A DNA stretch of 5,366 nt from Congregibacter sp. (GTDB lineage Bacteria > Pseudomonadota > Gammaproteobacteria > Pseudomonadales > Halieaceae). The notes under the pieces were generated by a model. It saw only the letters and a program-made list of their open reading frames with translations. It made no database searches and was not told the origin of the DNA. The stretch covers positions 1 through 5,366 of the forward strand of contig JACETJ010000116.1 of NCBI GenBank assembly GCA_013911345.1. Direction: 5' to 3'. A program made the translations under genes and the position numbers. This document shows, in pieces, positions 4,684 through 5,366 of this stretch (position 1 is its first letter; each line of letters starts with the position of its first letter).

Positions 4684-5366
4684 TCAGTCGAGCGGAATAC
4701 CCGCCTGAGTCAACGTCTCGCACATCGGGGCGAGCTGGGTCTCGTATTGCCGCCAACGCCCGATAGATCGGGTGTGCGCAGGCTCTCTCACCTGCACGGC
4801 GCTGGCGGTGGCGACACCCGCATCGCTCTCATGGAAATTGAGGCAGGCGTCTTCCCACTCGAGCCCCAGTGCGCCAATGAGTGCTCTGGCATGAGGCTCG
4901 AGATTTCGGGCTGCTTCCTCATAGCTGACGTCGACGAAGCGCCCCGGGAATTCCTGTCGGTAGTGATCCATCAATTGGCGATAGCGAATGTGGTGCCGCG
5001 CCATTTCCTGCTGCTCGTAGGAATGCAAATAGGCATCTGCGAACAACTGCTTGAAGCTGGCAAAACAGGCGTCCATAGGGCCTCTGACAAGGTGCACAAT
5101 CCGCGCATTGGGCAGTGCGGCGAGAATCAGCGGCAGGTGCAGATAGTTCACCGGCAGCTTGTCGACAAAGCGCGGGGTCTTACCCCGCATACGCGCGCTC
5201 GTCTGAAGGTACATGTCGCCAATGGCCCGCGGATCCGCCTTGGCGGCGGCATCAAACAGCTCAGCCGAAAAACGGCGCCGGTCGATATGTTTGGAGACGC
5301 GGCGCGTCGCGAGGCCGAACTGCTGCAATTCACCGGCAGAGTGCACCTGCGAATGGCTGGTAATCA
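4684..5366 (-). CDS. PAPS-dependent sulfotransferase, TPR-linked type (5' truncated)
   Basis: The C-terminal 226 residues of a sulfotransferase. The frame stays open to the window edge as ITSHSQVHSAGEL. This matches the internal (S)SHPQVHGAGEL segment that follows the P-loop in the family, so the GTG at 5346 is an internal valine codon and the start and 5'-phosphosulfate loop are outside the window. Seen, counting from the edge: PRFVDKLPVNY (64-74); ARIVHLVRGPMDACFASF (87-104), with Arg94 and Ser102 at the eight-residue spacing of the PAPS 3'-phosphate-binding Arg/Ser pair; SYEEAARNLE; and a family-typical ending with LNFHESD, TASAVQVREP and SIGRWRQYE. Such domains often follow N-terminal TPR repeats; none can be seen here. 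The enzyme would move sulfate from PAPS to an unknown acceptor in the cytoplasm. The usual RDPRD motif reads RGPMD. It lies 170 nt upstream of the receptor on the same strand, with no terminator between them, so co-transcription is possible. Confidence 0.92.
   Translation of the reverse strand, partial: ITSHSQVHSAGELQQFGLATRRVSKHIDRRRFSAELFDAAAKADPRAIGDMYLQTSARMRGKTPRFVDKLPVNYLHLPLILAALPNARIVHLVRGPMDACFASFKQLFADAYLHSYEQQEMARHHIRYRQLMDHYRQEFPGRFVDVSYEEAARNLEPHARALIGALGLEWEDACLNFHESDAGVATASAVQVREPAHTRSIGRWRQYETQLAPMCETLTQAGIPLD

Noticed and set aside
5346..5346. GTG at 5346 as the start of the sulfotransferase
   Set aside because: The upstream codons continue the frame and encode ITSHSQ, which matches the conserved internal SHPQVHGAGEL region. 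The gene extends beyond the window.

Overview
The window holds five protein genes: three complete and two cut by the window edges. It looks like chromosomal DNA of a marine, aerobic gammaproteobacterium. A Halieaceae (OM60/NOR5)-like source is my best guess. This rests on the moderately high GC content, the Proteobacteria-type TonB-dependent receptor with an EEVVVTATKRE start, the sulfotransferase of the TPR-linked type, and the DUF2878/chalcone-isomerase-like pair seen in Vibrio, Shewanella and relatives. The taxonomy is inference and was not searched.

Left side, + strand (1-2030): the C-terminal two thirds of a class III PLP aminotransferase that resembles the putrescine/polyamine:pyruvate (SpuC-like) enzymes. 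After 34 nt comes a DUF2878 inner-membrane protein. This overlaps by ATGA a periplasmic chalcone-isomerase-like protein with a signal peptide. The spacing suggests one transcript. The last two genes are a known conserved pair of unknown biochemical role. The aminotransferase is an unexpected upstream neighbour for them.

Middle (2031-2149): a 119-nt convergent intergenic region with nested inverted repeats and a strong GC hairpin flanked by A and T runs. The hairpin should terminate transcription from both sides.

Right side, - strand (5366-2150): the C-terminal 226 residues of a PAPS-dependent sulfotransferase (5' end outside the window) are followed after 170 nt by a 787-aa TonB-dependent outer-membrane receptor. 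The receptor most likely starts at a GTG at 4513 behind a perfect GGAGG. The long ATG-started reading frame from 4756 is probably an over-extension. The gap contains a G/C-tract inverted repeat that sits exactly in a 17-bp spacer between candidate -35 and -10 boxes. This is a candidate metal-sensor-type operator for the receptor.

The most intriguing possibility is functional coupling of the sulfotransferase and the receptor. The receptor carries an extreme tyrosine-rich segment (12 Tyr in 26 residues), flanked and interrupted by acidic residues and containing a Cys pair, plus a second acidic Tyr cluster. The adjacent enzyme belongs to a family that includes protein-tyrosine sulfotransferase relatives. 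Tyrosine sulfation of a TonB receptor's surface loops is a testable but unproven idea. An alternative is that the pair handles a sulfated small molecule.
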